DNA from: Phycomyces nitens
Taxonomy: Eukaryota > Mucoromycota > Mucoromycetes > Mucorales > Phycomycetaceae
Direction: 5' to 3'
NCBI GenBank assembly: GCA_022702545.1
Contig: JAHRBC010000004.1
Span: forward strand, 1-64,000
Length of the DNA: 64,000 nucleotides
Shown: piece by piece, positions 20,668 through 33,433 of the stretch
How positions within the stretch are numbered: position 1 is the stretch's first letter
Layout: each line of letters begins with the position of its first letter
Notes under the pieces: model-generated
The model's input: the letters and a program-made list of their open reading frames with translations, nothing else
Told to the model about the DNA's origin: nothing
Database searches by the model: none
Translations under genes and position numbers: made by a program

Positions 20668-20692
20668 GTTGATTTTCCCGAGTGAAATCAAC
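20668..20692 (+). other. Stem-loop with conserved loop, X1 hairpin 2
   Basis: GTTGATT and AATCAAC form a perfect 7-bp stem around loop TTCCCGAGTGA. The stem sequence is unrelated to hairpin 1, the loop is nearly the same. Confidence 0.6.
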
Positions 20693-21493
20693 TACCCCTT
20701 AACTGTCCGTAAACCTTCTTGACCAGTTTACGCTACACAACCAAACTCAACACGCGTCAATATTTGACATGGGTGTTGTAGTTTTTCCAGCTTCGCCCAC
20801 TTTCGCAAGCAACGTCATCCTTTTCCAGACTGCCTTGCCAGAAAGAGTGACGTCGTGTCCAGTCAATATGGCGACGTCACTCATATCGCATCGCAAGTCA
20901 CTTTTTACCCATATACCTCTTTACACTTCCATCTTTATCTCCCATTATCTGCATTTCAATTATCATTCTTGTGTCCACCTTTTGTCATCTATCTCATTTT
21001 CTCTTTCCCCATGTTCCTGTCTGTGCGCATTTATCCTTATCTTCACTCTACATTCTTCTCACATATCTATATTTTCTTTATCATTATTGTCACCCATTTT
21101 TACATTATCATCCTTACTGCACATCTTGTTTTCTCATATTTTCATATCTCTGTCTTGTCTTATCATTTTACATTTTACACAATCTCTCATTATCCATATC
21201 CATTATCTCATATTACTGTTCTATTTTTCGTTCTCACACCCATTTTCTATAATCCATTATTAATCAATTCATAATTATCTACAAAGTAATATTTTACGAA
21301 GTCTATATAAGAGACTAAAAATTCAATCAATAAAATCATCAGTTATCTCTCTCTTATTTTCTGTCCCTGAATTAGTGAATTGTCTTGTATAGAAATTCCT
21401 AAACATACTTCGTGCCAAGATTGATTTTTCTTTTCATCCAATTCCCTTTTCCGTCCAAATCTGTATCTTCCCAGTACCTTGCTGTCAACTTTA

Positions 21494-21516
21494 ATAATTG
21501 TCCTGAGTGAAATTAT
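21494..21516 (+). other. Stem-loop with conserved loop, X2 hairpin 1
   Basis: ATAATT and AATTAT pair around loop GTCCTGAGTGA. Repeated in X3 (42401-42423) and, shorter, in X4 (56190-56210). Confidence 0.55.
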
Positions 21517-21570
21517 CTAGTTCCCCTCTCCTATTATATCTCTTCCTCCCTGTTTCCATTGCTGTCAAGA

Positions 21571-21604
21571 ATATATCTAACTGTCCCGAGCGAAGTTCAT
21601 ATAT
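21571..21604 (+). other. Stem-loop with conserved loop, X2 hairpin 2
   Basis: AACT/AGTT, extended after a small bulge by ATATAT/ATATAT, closes loop GTCCCGAGCGA. Repeated in X3 (42478-42511) and X4 (56269-56298). Confidence 0.5.
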
Positions 21605-22365
21605 CTCTGTCTATTTCTTCATTTTCTCTTCTTTTGTCCTCTTGCTGTCTTTGAATTGCGGTTCTACCCCCGTTATATTCATTCTTTATCGCACCCTCAT
21701 TATTGTCAACGTGAGGTATTCAATTTACTATATTTTTCTGACTCGTTTTCACTCACAACAAACTCAACACGCGTCATATTTGACACGGGTGTTGTAGGGT
21801 TTCCAGCTTCGCCCACTTCTCTCCATTTCACGTGACTTTTCCAAGGCCTTCCCTGCTAGAAAGCGTGACGTAGCATCCTGATCAACTTGGCAACGTCACC
21901 TTTCTCCATTTGCAAGTCACCTTATTTCTCGTATCTCCCTTTTCTCCGCACTTCTTTGATTTTCCATATTTGTCACCCTCGCTCTCATTTCAAACCCCTC
22001 CTATCCATTTCCATATTTATCCATTGTACACTATTTTTGTCATCTATCTTCCTTTCCCTTCTCCCCACGTTGCTGTCTGTGCGCACTTATCTTTCTCTTC
22101 ATGTTATCTACCTCTTTACACCCTCTCACACATTGGCACTTCATTTTATTCATACCCCTTCATATCTCTGTCCCTTCTCTCACACTGCTCACTTTATCAT
22201 ATTATTGTTATCCATATCTTCATACTTCATATTTACATTGTCTTCGCACATTTTCATATCTCATTTTGTCTTATCATATTTGTCCTCCATTTTTATACTA
22301 TCACCTTCACTGTATATCCCATTTTCTCATACTATCATATCTTATTTTGTCTTATCATCTCATAC

Positions 22366-23880
22366 CACTACAAAAGTCTAAGGGTATTATGTAGATAAAA
22401 CTTATAAAATAAGCTACTTAATTGTATAGTTTTACTATGCTTTTGGTAATATATAATCGTGATCCGTAGTAGACTAAAAAGATATGGGGGTGAACTGAAT
22501 CATCCTACCTACTGGTGTACAAGAATCCAACGTAGAATATTTAAATGCCCTCAAACAGCGCAAAACTTAAATATACATTGTAGCCACAATATATTCCTAG
22601 TCGATCTACCCTTTTTTGCATTGTATTTTACGATACACAGACAGTTTGTGTCAGGGGAGATTGGCCACTTACAAACAACCAGTTTTATCTTTCATTATAT
22701 TTTATAGTGGGTTTTATAGTATGTTTTAACAGTCCATCAAGGATGATTGTAGACTATGGCAAGGTAATTGTAGTTATTCTATGCAAACAAGCCTCCCTGG
22801 TTTGTTGTTTTTTTTTGGAGCAATAGATTCTGAAAATTTTTATTTTTCGTTTTATTTGATAAAAAAATACATTTGCGCTATACATTCTAGTCTCTAGATT
22901 ATTTCTTTGGTATATCTATTTTACCAATCGATATTTCTTGGTCGGCACCATGAACTGGTTCTTAATAGAGCCAGGATACTTACCTAGCTGAGAGAAAGCC
23001 AATACTGTCTAAAAGTAAAAGAGAAGATTGTTAGTAAATTATTTTTATATAAATCATTCATTCTTATACTTACATTTTTAATATAATAAACAGAACCTTT
23101 GATAGACCCTCTGTATTATGCCAACAAATAATCATTGTCTAATAGATATATGTTAATATTTGTAGATAGGCAATATATAATACTAAAATATTGGTTCACT
23201 TACAAGATATAGTCGTTGGAATGGCCAGATAATTTCAATTGGGAATTCATACAAGAGCATAGCAAGACATCTGTGATAGATATTATTAAAGAGAACATAT
23301 TTATAATATAAAAGGTTTACCAGAATATTATATTGAGATGGATAGAAAAATAGAATTTGCGGCTACATACAAAAGAGTGATTTGGTTAATAAAGAAGAGC
23401 TTTAGCATAATATGATCTTACCTTTGGATATACAGACATGTGCAATAGAGAGACCCCATTATATATTTATAAGCAGTTACCTATGAATAATAAAATATAT
23501 TGAGTAAAAATATATTTACAAGAGAAAGAAAAGAATTAATTATCAGAGTATTTTGCGGTAATATTTAGGCACAAAAGAATATAAAAATAAAAAGGAAAAA
23601 TAAATACTTTGTATTAAAAGGCTGTTTGACCCTGATAAAATGCGGGCAATAAAAATGATAATCCAAAAGAATATGCCTGCCGTCATTTTCATATCTTTGT
23701 AATTTATAGTTTATTAGGTTGAAAAAGATGTCTAGATATAGAACAAGAGTGTACACAATGCTGTTAAATAACAATAAAACTACAAGACGATTCATTATTT
23801 TCAGTCAACCTCTTTACTTGCAAGTATACTGACCATATTCCAATTGTCAAAATATATTAATAATTATTTATTGATAGAAC
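22366..23880. other. A left subterminal region, noncoding
   Basis: 1.5 kb, strongly AT-rich, between the CACTACAAAA end and the accessory start codon. It should contain the accessory promoter and transposase-binding sites. I see no strong repeat, and no ORF that looks real. Confidence 0.5.
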
Positions 23881-25138
23881 ATGAACAATCGTATTCCTCC
23901 TCCTCCCCGTCAGCGCAACCCAAGACTTAACGCCGTTGCACGCAGTGCATTAGCTGCCACTGAAGATGTACAAATGTCAGACACCACTACAGTCACGGCA
24001 CCAAGCATTCCTCAAGATATGGATGCGACTGAGAGAATGCTTGCTCTGTTGACTGCCAACAATGGAAACTTTGTAACACTGGCAAAAGAAATGGCTGAGA
24101 TGTCAAAGAGAATGAGTGGTGTAGAAAATGGTATTAATCTCACCAACGAGATTAATATTTATCTCAAGAAAATGATCAAAGAGATCATGGCTGCCCAGGA
24201 CAAGCTCAGCAAGTCCACCGAGAATGGAATTTCTGAGGCAGATTCTGCGATAAAAGCAAGCTTTTCGTCTTTGATGGAGGAAGGGTATACTCCTGGAAAA
24301 CGGCACGTCGGCATCTCTGTAAGTAAATCAATGATAGTAAATATAATTACCAATATATCTAACAGACATATATTAGCATGCACTCAATAAATACATGAAG
24401 AACCCAAACCTCACGGACACAGATCCATTAAAAGTTGCCGAGAACAATGAGAAGCCAGGATGGTCAACCAATGGCACCTTCAAGGAAGGCTATAACCAAG
24501 CCCTTGCAATGGCCGTGATTTCGTACTTGTGACAACAGCAAAGTGCAATTGGTGTTTCAACAAATGATATTGCAAGAATAGTGAAGAATCACTACAGGAA
24601 CCAGGTTCGACATTACAAAACATCACCTGATAAGATTGTAGCTCGGCAAAGAACATCACGAAGACGCAATCGAAAGATCTCTGTAAGAATAAAAATAAAT
24701 AGGCTAATGTTTTATTATATATTCTAATATAGTATTTATGTCTAGCTTCTCAAACGTCGCACTGTTACGTATCAGAAATACACCGAGGAGATTACAAGAT
24801 TGATGCGAGGCTTGGATTGCAGCAATGTTCTTGTATTAGAGGTGATGTCTGACGATGAATCTGACACTGAGAATGAAGTTTGGGCACACCGTCCCAGTTG
24901 GAGAAGTGATAAGGTAATGTACTATATAACTAAAATTTATATTAGCTTTAAGTTCACTAACTAACATTTGTTTAAAAAATAGCTCCAAGAGTTTATCAAT
25001 GTGGTTGACAAATTTTCTGTCAAAAGGTTGCAAAAGAAATCCAACAGCTTATTGAAGCGTGTTCGTTTTGTAAAGGAAATGAGTGTCTCTCAGCATATGT
25101 CAGTCACGTTACCAGAGTGGTGTATTTCTACTGAATAA
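23881..25138 (+). pseudogene. CACTA accessory protein gene of A, one nonsense codon
   Basis: Four exons 23881-24318, 24377-24682, 24746-24913 and 24983-25138, with GTAAG/GTAATG donors, TAG acceptors, all phase 0 (355 codons). Exon lengths 306, 168 and 156 for exons 2-4 equal those of C and F. In exon 2 a TGA at 24530-24532 replaces the Arg codon found at the same place in C and F (consistent with CGA to TGA), truncating the product in the middle. The N-terminal exon is Pro/Arg rich then helical; exon 3 has the acidic MSDDESDTE motif. Function unknown; probably TnpA-like. Confidence 0.85.
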
Positions 25139-26378
25139 ATAAATAAAAAAATTTTAACTAAGAATTTAATAGCTTCTTGTATACGTATGCACTTTTTGAT
25201 GGATGCATTACAGGCAAATATATAAAATAATCAAAGTTATACTATATGTGAAATATACATTAAATAATATAGAAATATTTAATGATATTTAATTGTAAGT
25301 CTTTATTGACGTTATTTTATTTTGGAATATTATATATAGATCTTACGTAACAAGGGAACAACACACATCATCACTCGACCTCCATCACCTATGTGTTCAC
25401 CTATAGCTACAGACAACAAAATCCTATGTACAGGAAGAATATTTTGAAGACTACTCGGTTCAAACTCCAGCTCATTCACCTCCACGCCCTCATCACTCCT
25501 GGGTTGCAGATTAGCCTCTCTATACCAATGTACATATGCAAACACATGCCGACTCGATTGACCAGCAAATGAGTTTGTGGCAGTATTCACAAAGAGGTAC
25601 TGAATCTGGCCGGTGTATGCATTTGTATACTGATCATTGCTTGTCTTGAACAGTGCCTGGATGAATGAACCACGTTGCAGGGTTCCATTACTCCCTTTAT
25701 ACACCTGGCCAAGAAGATTGATCGATGGGAATTTTTGGATGCGGTTGTTGACAATGGTTTGTGAGGGACTGGCCTGGCGATAATGAACAAGTTGCTCATT
25801 GTCATACACCTCACGATAGTACTCCAAAAGGCACTGGTACTCGCTCTCCTTCATCGATACCTCTTCCTTCAAAGACAAAGGAAGCGCAGATGGTGGCAAT
25901 GGCTCGTTGCCCTTCACAATGTCAAAGTCTGTCTCTGCAGCAGCAAGAAATGCGTTCAGATCAAATGGCAAGGTGGAAATGGTGGTGGCAGTGGTGGCAG
26001 TGATGGCAGTGAGCTCAGCAAGGATGTTGGCATGTGAAGGCACAAGAACTGGTGCAAGTATACGCAGGAGGTCTCCTTTGTACGCGTCTTGATGGTACCT
26101 CTTCATATATGTGGCCTCAAAGCCATCTCTCTGGTTTGTCAAGAAATTCTTGAGAATGCCGTTGAATCTCTCAAAGCTGAAGAGCCAGTATCCATAAACC
26201 GGTCCAAAATTGCTGACGGTGTCTTGAAGATGCAAATGGAGGTGCATGTTTGGCGAAATCAATTGGGCATCATACAATACTTGGCACTGTCTGCAAAATG
26301 CCTCAAGAGAGCTATGCGCTTCCTCCAGCTCGGCCATGGAAATGCTTGGCTTAACAAGGTACCACTGCAAAAGAAGGG

Positions 26379-28066
26379 CCATTTTAGTATACTGATATTT
26401 ATAAAATTCTTGACTGAATGATAAAGATTTGATATAAAATTTGCCAAATTTTTTAATATTAAATTTTTAGGATTCGTTGTCTGAATGATTCCAATCAGTA
26501 TACTGAAACGTCAAAGCGCAAAAAGCAAAAGGTGGGTTATTTTTTTTGTGCTTTTTTTTGTCACGAAAATTGGGGGGTTTCTTTTTTTTTCGTCCCATAT
26601 TTTCTAGCCCCGAAGGATTCAGTTCTTTAAATTACTTTATATAGGTTGCTCTTTTCAATATTAAAGCAGTGTCCTCATAGGATTCAGTATGAATTCGGTA
26701 TGAATTCATGGCAGATACAGGCCAAAGATGTAGTTTATAATAGTTTTTATTGGATAAAAAAGCTTTTCTAATGTTTTCTATTCGTTCTCATTTCTACTCC
26801 CTCCTAATTTTATTGCCTAATATGCTAGCCTTGCCCTTTTCTCAATTGGATGGGTATTCTTTTACTCATCCGGAGAATATATGGGTTACCCTGGTCTACT
26901 AGACCCCCCCTACCTTCCTTTGTTACTTGCTGCGGCACTGCTTACGTGGGTGTTTGTTTTCTTTTGAAAAAAAAGGGTGGCTAGATAATTTTCATAGGTG
27001 TATTTTAGCAGACTGTAAAATAATTTGAATGGAACAACAATACTTACATTGGTATTTATATCGAGAAAACTTGAATACTTTGATAAATGGTATAAAAAAT
27101 TTCGGTAATATCTATGAAGAATATGTCAGGAAAATAATATAAACGTTGAGTGGTTATATACTTACTTGGTCATCAGTGTAATGGGCGCAATGGGCGCAAT
27201 GGCCAACCAGATGAAGAATATTTCGATTACATCTATTAGATAAGAGATTAGTAAAGTAATATAAGGGCTGAAAGGTTGTATACTTACTTGGTAATGGGTA
27301 TAGCGGACACAATTACTGACCAGATGACATGGAATCGGCACATACCAGATGACCGAAAAATTCTAATGAATGGAACGAATGTTAATAAAGCATGTCTAGT
27401 GTATAAAGGAGTGTCATCATACCATAATATACAGCAAAGTGCTCCTCTGTATTTGTTTGTAATGGGAGGCCGTGAATTACTAAGCAGAGCAATGAGCTTG
27501 TGGAAACTGAATGAGATAATAAAAAGAACATTACCAGTATACCAGAGTTATTGACATAAACCAGCAGCCCTTGTATGGATATAGAAAAGAATATCTGGAC
27601 AAATATAAAGTCATGATGAGTAAAAAAAATTTTAAAAGAGAATGATGCTTACCATGCCGAAAATTAAAGGAAAGGAAAAGAAAAGAAAAGAACAAAGGTT
27701 GAAAGCAATAATCCAATAGAGATCAATGGCGATATTGAGTGTCCCGAACGTGACGTGGAACTAATAAGCCCACTTAATAAAACGATTTGTATTTTTGAAA
27801 CAGAGCCCAAATATTACAAATGGATTAGTCAGTGCAAGCAAATTAAATGGATTAGCCAGTTGAAGCAGATTACTAAGTATACCTGACAGCATAATGTAAG
27901 CAAAGATCAAAATACTATAAAACCTCTTTAGAAAGAAGTATACTTTTTAATTACTTTTAATTACTTTCTCATGTATGTATTATTTACGGAATATTTCAAA
28001 ATCTATTGGAAAATAGATATTCATAATCAACGAACCTCACACTTTAATATATTTTTCTAGTATTCA
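26379..28066. other. B left subterminal region
   Basis: AT-rich, with long T runs near 26540-26600 and a loose repeat of the phrase TATACTTACTTGGTxAT near 27165 and 27281. An open frame at 27276-27554 resembles nothing I know and lies where the other elements have noncoding leader, so I do not call it. Confidence 0.45.
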
Positions 28067-29161
28067 ATGTCTCAATTTATATCATCAAGCTCTAAAAAGA
28101 CCTACAAGTCGACTACCAAGAAGTCGATTGGTAAGACTAGTGGCACTAGACCAGCAGGAACCGTGATGCAGACGATCCTTCCTGCTCCAAGCAACAACGC
28201 TGAACAGGACGGCGCAGTGTTGTCAAACCTGTCGGCTCTTCAGACAAGACTGAATGAGTCGCATGTCCTGTTGCAGCAGGTCCATCAAGGGATGGAATCC
28301 CTCAAGAACTCGAATGGCAACAGTAGCCAAGTTTCCCCCATCAAGCTCCACCACCACAGATGTATATGAAGTATCGACTTCCATCGGTCTCGGTAGGATA
28401 TCTATATATAAATATTAATTTTATATTGATGAATTACTTACCCTATGTCATATAGCGCCTCATACGATCAGAGACAAGGAATGTCATGGTGTCTACACCA
28501 TTGACAATGAATGAGGGGCACTCTCTTCATCCAACCGGCCTATTGCAGACAAGGTCCGGATGTATATCCATCAACAGCCCGAAGGACAGCCTCTTGCGTC
28601 TGCAGTCATAGAGGAAAACAAGACGGCATATCTCGTACAAGCTAAACAGAGCTAACACCTCGCCAGAAAAGTTAGCTAAGCGAAACCAGTCTTCTCGTAG
28701 ACGTACGAGAAAAACAAGAGTTAGTATAATATAATATTTGTTTTCATACTTCTAATACTTGATTTTGAAATAGGTCCTCGCCGCCTACAAGAGGCTGCAT
28801 TTGGCAGACAGGGCGAACTTGGAGTCCAAGTATGGAGAGACAGTCAAGGATCTCTTAGACAAAGAGATGTTGTCTGACATTGAGTCTGATGATGAGCAAC
28901 GGGAGTATACCGTTTATACTCCCAGTAACAGACATCCTTTGGTAAGATATTGTTCGGGCAAATTTGATGTGCTTCATATAATTAATTAATTTGATTATGA
29001 TATAGGTCGAGGAGTACTTGGGCGAGTTGAAAGCCCAGAGGAGCAAGGAAAAGAAGATGAAGGTCATTGACTTTTCTTCTTGTCCTGTTGAAAGTAGACA
29101 TATTGAATTGTCAAAAGAGCAGAAGGCGCGTGTTGCCAAGTGGATTGCAACACGGCAATAA
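28067..29161 (+). pseudogene. CACTA accessory protein gene of B, damaged
   Basis: Exons by comparison with C and F: 28067-28392, 28456-28719, 28774-28941 and 29006-29161. Exons 3 and 4 keep the exact 168- and 156-nt lengths and open frames; exon 3 has LSDIESDDE in place of MSDDETD. Exon 1 is 326 nt, not a multiple of three, and its Pro-rich end needs a frame change; exon 2 changes frame near 28640 and is 42 nt shorter than usual. So at least two indels disrupt it. The protein is the most diverged of the family. Confidence 0.7.
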
Positions 29162-29694
29162 AAATATTTGTATTTGGTTGTCTTGATATAATGGTCTTTA
29201 TTGAATAAGTTGAAACAAGTTGTTGGGCTGGAAGATGATGGTGGTAGGATTGGCATTACTCGTTTTTGTATTGTTGAAGCATTAAAAAATAAAGAAAGAC
29301 AAGATGGTGAGAAACAATATTATTTTTAATGGTTATTTTATTTTAGTCATAATTATTGCAAAACAAATATTTAATAGTAAAATAAAATATTTTCATCGGC
29401 TTTATAAACTTGGAATTTAAATGAAAATTTTTAGTATATTATGTAGTATAAACTTTAAAATATAGCTGATTATCGGGTATTAAATAAACAGCTACTTGGC
29501 TTATCGCATAATGAGCTGAAGAAAATAAATATTTGTTTTGATATCTGTTTTAAAGAACATGAAACTTGTATATATCAATCTAATATTTTAATCAATCTTA
29601 AAAATGTATTGATAAAATAACAGATGGTAAAGTAAAACAAGAAAAATAAGCATTACGTGGCTGATGTTTGTGGTCAAAAACGCAATTTTTTTTA
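29162..29694. other. Convergent intergenic region of B
   Basis: 533 bp between the two 3' ends, AT-rich, no ORF of note. The corresponding gap is 106 bp in C, 85 bp in F and 191 bp in A. Confidence 0.5.
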
Positions 29695-32600
29695 TTAAGT
29701 GACGACTTTTCTAGGTAATGGAATAATCAGGCGTTTTTGAGACCCTTGTTGGAGATTGTGAGTTGTCAATGCAAAGCAAGAATGCAGACGATGTACTGGA
29801 ATAATACACTCAATGGTCTCCTCTAAAAACCCCTTTTCCCACAGCTCCAGACCTTGGTTGATCAACGGTTGATATCTGCCAGCATTATACGTCGGAAACC
29901 ATTTGACGAAAGCAAAAGTAGAAACTCTTTCGATTCCACCAATCTTGATAACATGAGTAAATAAATACTCAATCTGGACGGGAAATGCAACGAATTCACT
30001 TGTCGAATTGTCCAGAAACAAGACTTGTACAAAAGAACCGCGCTTTTTCTTTTCACCACTCCAATACTCTTGTCCTAGCAACGAAATCTTCTTCATCTTG
30101 CGAATCCGGTCATTGATATAGACATGCCCTCCAAGTGGGATGCTATCCGTGGCACAGAAGGAAATCCCAGTGTCTTGGTAAGCCTTGTTATAGAATTCGA
30201 CCAAGTACTTATAATGATTGCCAGTCATTATAGATAAAGGTGACAATTTCAATGGCAACGAGGTCAATGGCAGGGCTTCACTTCCAGTGACATTAAACCA
30301 TGGATTGGTGGCAGCTTGGAGGAACATGTTGAGATTGAATTGCATATATGGAGGGTGGCTGTACTCAGAGTTCACCAAGGATCTTACAGGCGTCGGTGCT
30401 ATTTGAGCAACTTCTTGGAGAAATTCTACCATGGGTGGTGAAAGTTTGGCAGAATAGAACTGAAGAAAGTTGCTGATGAATCCCTTTTCCAAGAAGACCT
30501 TCATGAAAGTGACCTCAAATCCATTGCGGCGATTTGTCTTGATATTCTTGAGCTTGCCATTGTATCGTTCAAAGCTATACAACCAGAATGCATAGACAGG
30601 GCCAAAGTCAAGCATGGACTCACGTAAGTGCATATGCAGATGCATGTTTGGTGTGATGCTGACAGTTCCATACAAAATCTCGCACTTTTCACCAAAATTG
30701 CCAAGGAGCTGGTGTGCCTCGTCTATACTCTGAGTCGTGACAGATGGTCCTGTCAATAGACGGCATGCATCAACGAATACTAGCCAGTTATTGTAGTCTG
30801 TTTCTGGCAAAGCATTCTCCAGGACAACCAGCGAATACACAAGACACCACGATCGCCACTCGTCTGCCTTCATATATGGGAACCCAGAAGCAATTTTGTT
30901 GGACAATACAGCATATCCAGGAGGAACAAGAATGGAATCTGCCAGATGTTGCATGCGGGCAAGAGTGGTGCTGGGAAAATAACCGAGGTCTCTCCAAATG
31001 CTGATCATCCGTTTGGCTGTACCAAGAAACAAGTTGTGCATAGGATCTACGATCGTACACCGGACAGGATCAAAGTAGTGTAGGCGATGCAATTCAGAAT
31101 ATCGGGTACCATTGTTTTTCTCCAACTCTGCCCGTTCGACGTCTGATTCTGCATTGAACCACATTTCGGCATGCACAGCATTGGCTGCCTTTTCTCTTGG
31201 TGTCCAATTCTCAACGTCAAACCCAGAGTAATCGATCTTGCTCGATCCATCGATCACCGAAAACTGACGTGCACACTTGTGACAAGCGTTGGTGCTTGCA
31301 TGCCCTGTAAATCCCGCGGTTTTTCTTGCAGCTGGTATATCGCAGGCAACACACATGAGAGCAGCACGAACACGAACACCACCAGGGAACATGGCCGTCT
31401 TGATTGTCATTCCAGTGTAAAAGTCAACCAACTCGTCAACAAGAGGCTCAAGAAAGTTGTTCATCTGATCGGTCTTTGCTTCCTTTGGCCCTGGCATGAC
31501 GCCAACAAGAATGATGTTTTCTGGCTTCATCCTTTCCTCTCTGGGCAAGTTATTAATCGACAGATATAAAGCACCACTGGCATGAGTGCGCCCATCGAAT
31601 GGCTGAAACCAATCCACGTTCAATGTCAACATGAGGGAATAGTCATCGTCAACAAATGGCATATCATTATCATCGAGCAACTCATTCCACATTGCACCAT
31701 CATATATGTCAAGGAAGGTGTTCTCCACGGTCTCTCTTGATCTCCATTGGAACAGCTTGTCCTCAAATCCAGGCTTACAGAGATACTGTGTCAAAGTATT
31801 CTTGAGTGAGCTGTATGGGAATACCATGAACGGGATTGGATCTCTGGCAGATGGATCGGTGAAAATTGGATTGTTGCAAATTTGGGTATGCGTGCTGGAG
31901 TATTTCTTGAAAGTGCATGTTGGCTGATGATTGTCTGGCGAGTAGATTGCAAAGCACTTGTTGCAAACGGTGTACTTTACAATGCCTTTGGTCATTACGT
32001 CAAATCCGGTCATTGCTTTCAAGGCATTGACAGTAAGTGGCAGGTCAGCATCCTTCTCAAAGGCAACAAGAAGATGGTGAAAGAATTTGAGCATGGCCGA
32101 TCCTCCCGTTTGAACCAAGTAGAATGCTTGGAAGATAACGCCAAAGATAGCCATGAACTGGCTGGTTTGGGACATGTTATGAATCTTCAAGGATCCAACT
32201 ACAAAGGAAAGTATATGATAAATAACTTGTATACAATTAAATATGTTTGTATTTTATGTATACATACTTGAAGCCATCATTTGTTCAAAACCATTGCCGC
32301 CATCAATCTCAGTCTCATCTTCATCGCTAGATTCATCATTTGAATCGGAATCCTCATTGTCAGCTGCAATGAGTGATGACTCAACATCTGATTCCTCCTC
32401 AACGTCAAAAACATCGTCTTCTCTCAAGAAAGGTATCTGTTGTCCAGTAGTTTCGACTGACATGATAGAAAAGCTGTCTTCATCTATAATAAAATAAAAG
32501 TTAGTACCTGTAATTGATAACCAAAATATATCGCACTTACAATCAATAAACTCATTAGAAATATCAGGCATTATGATATCTGACTCTTCTTCAACTGTGC

Positions 32601-32829
32601 TTCTGACATTGGCTGTAATAATTAACAACAAACATTATTAGATTATGAATAACGATATACAATTTCACTTACAATCATCTCTATCCTTGGGACCAATGCT
32701 TGACACATTATCAGAATTCTTATGGCGCATGAATGTCTGTGCATTCTGCAATATTCCATTGGCTGTATATTTGGTACAGGCCGAACATTTGCACAGGAGG
32801 TTGTATGTTTCGTTTTTAATGTTATTCAT
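29695..32829 (-). CDS. Tnp2-like CACTA transposase of B
   Basis: Four exons 32673-32829, 32541-32612, 32268-32483 and 29695-32198; lengths 157, 72, 216 and 2504 nt give 982 aa, all introns phase 1. Exon 1 encodes the motif CKCSAC followed by FMRH, a likely zinc site. Exons 2-3 are very acidic. The catalytic part contains VDWFQPFDG, ALYLSINNLPREER, PGPKEAK, CDIPAARK, CHKC, DPMHNLFLGT and SFERYNGKLK, matching Transposase_21 (Tnp2) and a DUF4218-like end. It would cut and paste CACTA elements. No frame damage. Relative to A, C and F it is the most divergent, consistent with different TIR sequence. Confidence 0.93.
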
Positions 32830-33433
32830 AATAAAGATTATATGAGCAAGAGGTATTATATTTGGCTCTTTTTTATATGAATCGTATTTCAGAGCGAGAC
32901 GATATATATTATTAATCCTATTATCAAACACACCATTTATTCATCATCGTCTTTTGATATCTGGGCTTTGAATCAATCTCCCTTAATATTTATAAGCATT
33001 ACAAACCCAATCTCTTACATTCAAAAAAAATTGGTGGATTACTAATGGTGCCGAAATTATTAATTATCCTTGAATATTATTTTTTTATTTTAAAATATTG
33101 GTCATTATTATTACGTACACATTGATTCATCTTAAATATATTGAATGTTTTGTCTATACAATCAATAAAAAAGCAATAATCGTAAAAATCGATATAGTTT
33201 ATAAAAATGAAAAAAAAATAATGCCAATTTAATTTATTTATTTTGCAAAGTCAATTAAAATGTGTGCTATTTTGCGTCAAATATGCGATTTAGAGCTCAT
33301 ATATGAAATAAAATGCGAAATTAGGTCTCATCATTAAAAAATTGTCAAAATGATGGAGTTAGAATTCATTTTTAAAAATTCGTAATAATTCAAAATCTCT
33401 AATTCTGGCTAATACAACCCTTCTTTTGCAGTG
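32830..33433. other. B right subterminal region
   Basis: 600 bp of AT-rich noncoding sequence between the transposase start codon and the B terminus. It is repeated almost exactly in fragment B' (51707-52310). Confidence 0.7.

Larger units (their letters stand above)
20030..20759 (+). mobile_element. Solo LTR X1
   Basis: 730 bp, TGACACAGGTGTTGTAG...CACGCGTCA. Flanks ATAT at 20026-20029 and 20760-20763 form a 4-bp duplication. TATA-like TATAAAAG at about 20458 and AATAAAAT downstream. Two stem-loops with a conserved 11-nt loop lie at 20533-20559 and 20668-20692. No internal coding region, so it is a solo LTR of the TGACAC family to which G1 and G2 belong by their ends. Confidence 0.85.
20765..21776 (+). 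mobile_element. Solo LTR X2
   Basis: 1012 bp, TGACATGGGTGTTGTAG...CACGCGTCA, same orientation as X1. TATT at 20761-20764 and 21777-21780 is the 4-bp duplication and overlaps that of X1 by three bases. Pyrimidine-rich middle; TATA-like TCTATATAAG at 21302-21311; hairpins at 21494-21516 and 21571-21604. Long open frames in the T/C-rich part are composition artefacts. Confidence 0.85.
26363..33433 (-). mobile_element. CACTA element B (7071 bp) inside A
   Basis: Ends CACTGCAAAAGAAGGG (26363) and CCCTTCTTTTGCAGTG (33433) form a 16-bp inverted repeat. TAC flanks both sides (26360-26362, 33434-33436). The insertion splits the last exon of A's transposase just after the motif FVNACQY. It carries its own intact transposase gene (minus) and a damaged accessory gene (plus). 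Confidence 0.95.

Noticed and set aside
20769..22394. Several long plus-strand ORFs of 90-165 codons in LTRs X2 and X3 (and again at 55530-55969)
   Set aside because: They are T/C-rich, overlap in three frames, repeat with the LTR and consist of Ser/Phe/Leu/His/Ile; this is composition of the pyrimidine-rich LTR and not protein.
27276..27554. 92-codon ORF in element B leader
   Set aside because: No recognisable motif, no counterpart in A, C or F leaders, surrounded by splice-like AT-rich sequence.
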